In this document: positions 61,850-64,000 of the stretch, one piece after another
How the letters are laid out: each line of letters begins with the position of its first letter
Position numbering within the stretch: position 1 is the first letter of the stretch
NCBI GenBank assembly: GCA_963675565.2
Contig: CAXXYD010000002.1
Span: 930,001 to 994,000, forward strand
DNA: 64,000 nt
Reading direction: 5' to 3'
Origin: JARRKU01 sp963675565
GTDB taxonomy: Bacteria > Desulfobacterota > Desulfobacteria > Desulfobacterales > Desulfosarcinaceae
The notes under the pieces: model-generated
The model's input: only the letters and a program-made list of their open reading frames with translations
What the model was told of the DNA's origin: nothing
Databases searched by the model: none
Made by a program: the position numbers and the translations under genes

Positions 61850-61905
61850 GAACAACTGCGTTCAGTCCCCCTCGCTTCGCTCGCTGCTGACGCAGAGCGT
61901 TATAG
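61850..61905 (+). repeat. attC-like site after toxin-antitoxin genes
   Basis: R'' GAACAAC, stem TGCGTTCAG / CTGACGCA with an unpaired T, core 'ctcgcttcgctcgc', R' GTTATAG. 56 bp. The matching left core could be GTTGTAA at 61282 (two mismatches). A solitary cassette outside the main array. Confidence 0.72.
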
Positions 61906-62151
61906 AGTACTCCAAGAAACCTGTAATTTTTCGCACATTGGAAATTTTAAGGTTACAATACCAAGCAAGGGCATGCCTGCCACGTCGGCACCATTGTTGT
62001 ATCTGTAACCTTTTCAATTAACGTGTCTGGGGTAAACCCGGCAGACACATGTCCCCGCTGGAAACGTTGACTTGTCCGGAGCCTTTGGAGGCAAATGCAA
62101 GGCCGGACAACCGACGAAAGACATTCACCACGACGATACCGGCATATCGGT

Positions 62152-62260
62152 GATGGCATCTCTGAAGGGCTCGTGCTGTGCAATACCAAGCATATTTAGT
62201 TTACCCTCGATATTCACCGGACTCAATGCCCCTTCTTTTAATCGGCGGCTATCGTTAAAT
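62152..62260. repeat. 107-bp duplication, copy 1
   Basis: Almost identical to 63658-63766: starts 'gatggcatctctgaagg' and ends 'atcggcggctatc', with few differences. It lies directly upstream of the gene fragment at 62287. Confidence 0.85.
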
Positions 62261-62286
62261 TATGGGATAATTATGCACTGGAGGCA

Positions 62287-62589
62287 ATGTTAAAAGCTAA
62301 GTGGAATGATATGAAGGCAAACCTTTCTGCAGGTAATATTACCGGAGCAATAGGCAACATTCACTCTTCTACGAAAGGCATCTATGAAGATACTTTTACC
62401 ATTTTGCCAGACAAACTGTTACAAATCACACAGGACATGCAAGACATCGAGATAATCTGCGCCAAAGATGGTGCAGCAAAATTTCGAATCAAACGTGATG
62501 AACTCATTCAGGGTCAGGTGTACACCATTACCTATGATATCTATTTTGGCGTCGATGAAGATGGGATTTGGAGGATAATCCGATTTTAA
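62287..62589 (+). pseudogene. C-terminal fragment-like protein of a larger exported protein
   Basis: A 100-residue frame: WNDMKANLSAGNITGAIGNIHSSTKGIYEDTFTILPDKLLQITQDMQDIEIICAKDGAAKFRIKRDEL. The pattern matches a domain usually found at the end of large surface proteins, so this is likely a remnant. A 'ggagg' before the ATG allows translation as a short protein. Confidence 0.55.
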
Positions 62590-62625
62590 TTCGACCGGCC
62601 TTTTATTCAACAAGAAAGCACTGTC

Positions 62626-63201
62626 ATGTTAATCGTGAAATATTTCAATCAATTGCTTGATAAAAAATGGGGCCGCTGGACTGTCGGCATTACAGTCCTC
62701 GTGGCGCTGTTTACCTTGCCGGTGCGGTGCGAAGGCATTTACAAAGGAAAAGTTGTGGATGAAAACGGGGCACCGATTCCTGGGGTTTTGGCGGTGGGTA
62801 CCTGGTCCACGGTTGACATCAATCTGGCCGGGGGAAACTCAAGATGCTTGGATGCCAAAGAGACGCTGACCGATGAGAAGGGTGAGTTTAAGATACCCAA
62901 TCGATGGGTACCGCTTCTTGGATTCAATGGAGATATGAGAATACACATATATAAAGTCGGATACGGACGCGTTGAGTGTTTTTGGGAAAGTACGGATCGT
63001 GCAGGTGATTGCTATCTCACAAAAATGGAAAAAGAAGACGGAAGGTGGATATTTCCGTTAATGCGGGTAAAGATGAGTCGGATGAAATATGATGAAGGTC
63101 GACCACCGCATGTAAGTTGCGGACGAAAAAATGGTAAACCATTGATCGAATATATTAAGGCTAACAAGGAATATCGTCGTTCGCGTGGATTAAAAGAATA
63201 A
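62626..63201 (+). CDS. Exported protein with carboxypeptidase-regulatory-like domain
   Basis: A 191-residue protein with an N-terminal hydrophobic segment (WTVGITVLVALFTLPVRC) and a small beta domain (GIYKGKVVDENGAPIPGVLAVGTWSTVD...TLTDEKGEFKIPN). It has no known catalytic motif. 37 bp after the fragment above, likely the same former unit. Confidence 0.75.
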   Translation: MLIVKYFNQLLDKKWGRWTVGITVLVALFTLPVRCEGIYKGKVVDENGAPIPGVLAVGTWSTVDINLAGGNSRCLDAKETLTDEKGEFKIPNRWVPLLGFNGDMRIHIYKVGYGRVECFWESTDRAGDCYLTKMEKEDGRWIFPLMRVKMSRMKYDEGRPPHVSCGRKNGKPLIEYIKANKEYRRSRGLKE

Positions 63202-63261
63202 CGCTCTTTTTTATGTGGGATGGACTATATGAAAATGGTAATGAAGTGCCTATGTCTAACA

Positions 63262-63657
63262 GGCTGTTGAAAAACTACCCAACCAGCGCAGTTTTTACTT
63301 GAGTAAGAGAAAATATGGTTCTATAACGTTCTCATCAGTTAACGCATAGCAATTATTGGACAATTTTATGAGAGGCACAGAGAAAAATCAGCAAAGTTTG
63401 TTCAGCTACATCTCCCCTGAACAACGGGTTCCCAAAGATCACCCTTTAAGATCGATTCGAACGATGGTCGACAAGGCCCTAGGGCAAATGCACAGCCGGT
63501 TTAATGATCAATACTCAAAAACAGGAAGACCTTCAATACCGCCGGAACAATTGCTGAGGGCTCTGCTGCTGCAAATTTTCTATACCATCCGCAGCGAACG
63601 GTTGCTGATGGAGCAACTTGATTACAATCTTTTATTTCCCTGGTTTGTCGGTTTGTC
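63262..63657 (+). mobile_element. IS5-like element, truncated left part
   Basis: Starts with GGCTGTTGAAAAACT, a terminal-repeat-like sequence, and contains the 5' part of the transposase gene. The rest is cut at 63657, where the 107-bp duplication begins. No right end in view. Confidence 0.78.
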
Positions 63658-63670
63658 GATGGATCTCTGA
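63368..63670 (+). pseudogene. IS5/IS1182-like transposase, N-terminal fragment
   Basis: MRGTEKNQQSLFSYISPEQRVPKDHPLRSI, then GRPSIPPEQLLRALLLQIFYTIRSERLLMEQLDYNLLFPWFVGLSMD: the N-terminal domain of a common IS5-type transposase. It stops after about 100 residues, where normally DPVWD and the catalytic core would follow. Confidence 0.9.
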
Positions 63671-63766
63671 AGGACTCGTGCTGTGCATACCAAGCATATT
63701 TAGTTTACCCTCGATATTCACCTGACTCAATGCCCCTTCTTTTAATCGGCGGCTATCCTAAATAGT
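63658..63766. repeat. 107-bp duplication, copy 2
   Basis: Same sequence as 62152-62260. It follows the break in the transposase, so the break point and the duplication share one boundary. Confidence 0.85.
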
Positions 63767-64000
63767 ATATAAAAACAGTTTATTGACTGCTTACTATATC
63801 CTCTGGAAATCCCATATATTCAGCGAATCACCACTCTAAATTTTACCGTTTAACACAACTTGGGTAACTTAGCAGATACTGGAAGGTAACCACCATTCAG
63901 GGCTCATTTAGGACGACCACAACATGTTGGGGGTACCTTGCGATTTGCCATTTTCAAGACAGTGGTAATACCTGCAATTGGTAAGTTTGTATGGTATTTG
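63767..64000. other. AT-rich region at window end
   Basis: No gene seen. May belong to the region of IS debris. Confidence 0.45.

Larger units (their letters stand above)
61848..62286. other. Non-coding region with inverted repeat and decayed sequence
   Basis: Apart from the attC-like site it holds AAGGTTACA (61949) and TGTAACCTT (62004), 46 bp apart, and one copy of the ~107-bp duplication (62152-62260). No gene is seen. Confidence 0.5.

Overview
The window looks like the chromosome of an anaerobic member of the Desulfobacterota (Desulfobacteria / Desulfosarcina-like). The basis is the gene content: NuoE/NuoF-type flavin subunits next to an RnfB-GltD fusion, an RseC-like protein, an AmmeMemoRadiSam radical SAM enzyme, ADP-forming acyl-CoA synthetase, TAXI-TRAP transporters and a long-form integron integrase. 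Taxonomy is inferred from content; no 16S gene is present. The first ~43.5 kb is fairly GC-rich and gene-dense. The array from ~46.4 to ~57.5 kb is visibly AT-rich, which fits acquired DNA.

Layout. 0.3-3.2 kb: enoyl-CoA hydratase plus a fused ADP-forming acyl-CoA synthetase. 3.5-8.9 kb: a TAXI-type TRAP transporter locus with two binding proteins, a fused permease and a universal stress protein. 8.9-15.8 kb: radical SAM protein, methyltransferase, RecD2 helicase, PurB, a GIY-YIG protein and Hsp20. 15.8-18.1 kb: two exported proteins of unknown function. 18.4-21.0 kb: an NMT1/Tau-type ABC importer, divergent from a cyclic-nucleotide-binding protein. 21.7-24.7 kb: membrane proteins, a DsbA-like protein and a NosL-like protein. 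24.7-27.6 kb: a three-gene peptidoglycan-binding/CHAP/Trypco2-like module. 28.3-33.5 kb: a hydrolase, tRNA-Leu(CAA) and a purine/methylthioadenosine salvage operon (PNP, MTA/SAH deaminase, ArfB, MtnP, Apt). 33.9-39.4 kb: a putative flavin-based electron-bifurcating complex (NuoE-like, DRTGG, NuoF-like, RnfB-GltD fusion) and RseC. 39.4-43.5 kb: PilZ protein, glycosyltransferase, DUF3108 protein, parvulin isomerase and cold-shock protein.

43.6-57.5 kb is the most notable region: an integron whose integrase is dead. The intI remnant is on the minus strand. It has an internal deletion, lacks the catalytic C-terminus, and is split by an insertion sequence. Joining the sequence across a 9-bp target duplication restores the IntI reading frame. 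To its right are a putative attI and at least ten gene cassettes, all on the plus strand. In seven of ten, the R'' box of the attC is the exact reverse complement of the cassette's own first bases, as expected for inserted circles. Cassette cargo: a membrane protein, a membrane-anchored protein, two HEPN-like (RX4H) proteins, a zinc ribbon protein, a nucleoside-deoxyribosyltransferase/TIR-like protein, a PD-(D/E)XK-like protein, a truncated sensory protein, a methyltransferase and an HSL-type esterase; a beta-lactamase-fold hydrolase follows. Several of these are plausible anti-phage or toxin functions.

57.5-64 kb: a MocR regulator divergent from an SMR transporter and a DUF169 protein, then insertion-sequence debris (IS110-type and IS5-type fragments), a toxin-antitoxin pair that carries its own attC-like site, and the remnant of what may be a large surface protein. 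Two kinds of unexplained repeats occur: a ~160-bp intergenic repeat (four copies, at ~0.1, 18.1, 18.3 and 23.8 kb) and a ~107-bp duplication at 62.2 and 63.7 kb.
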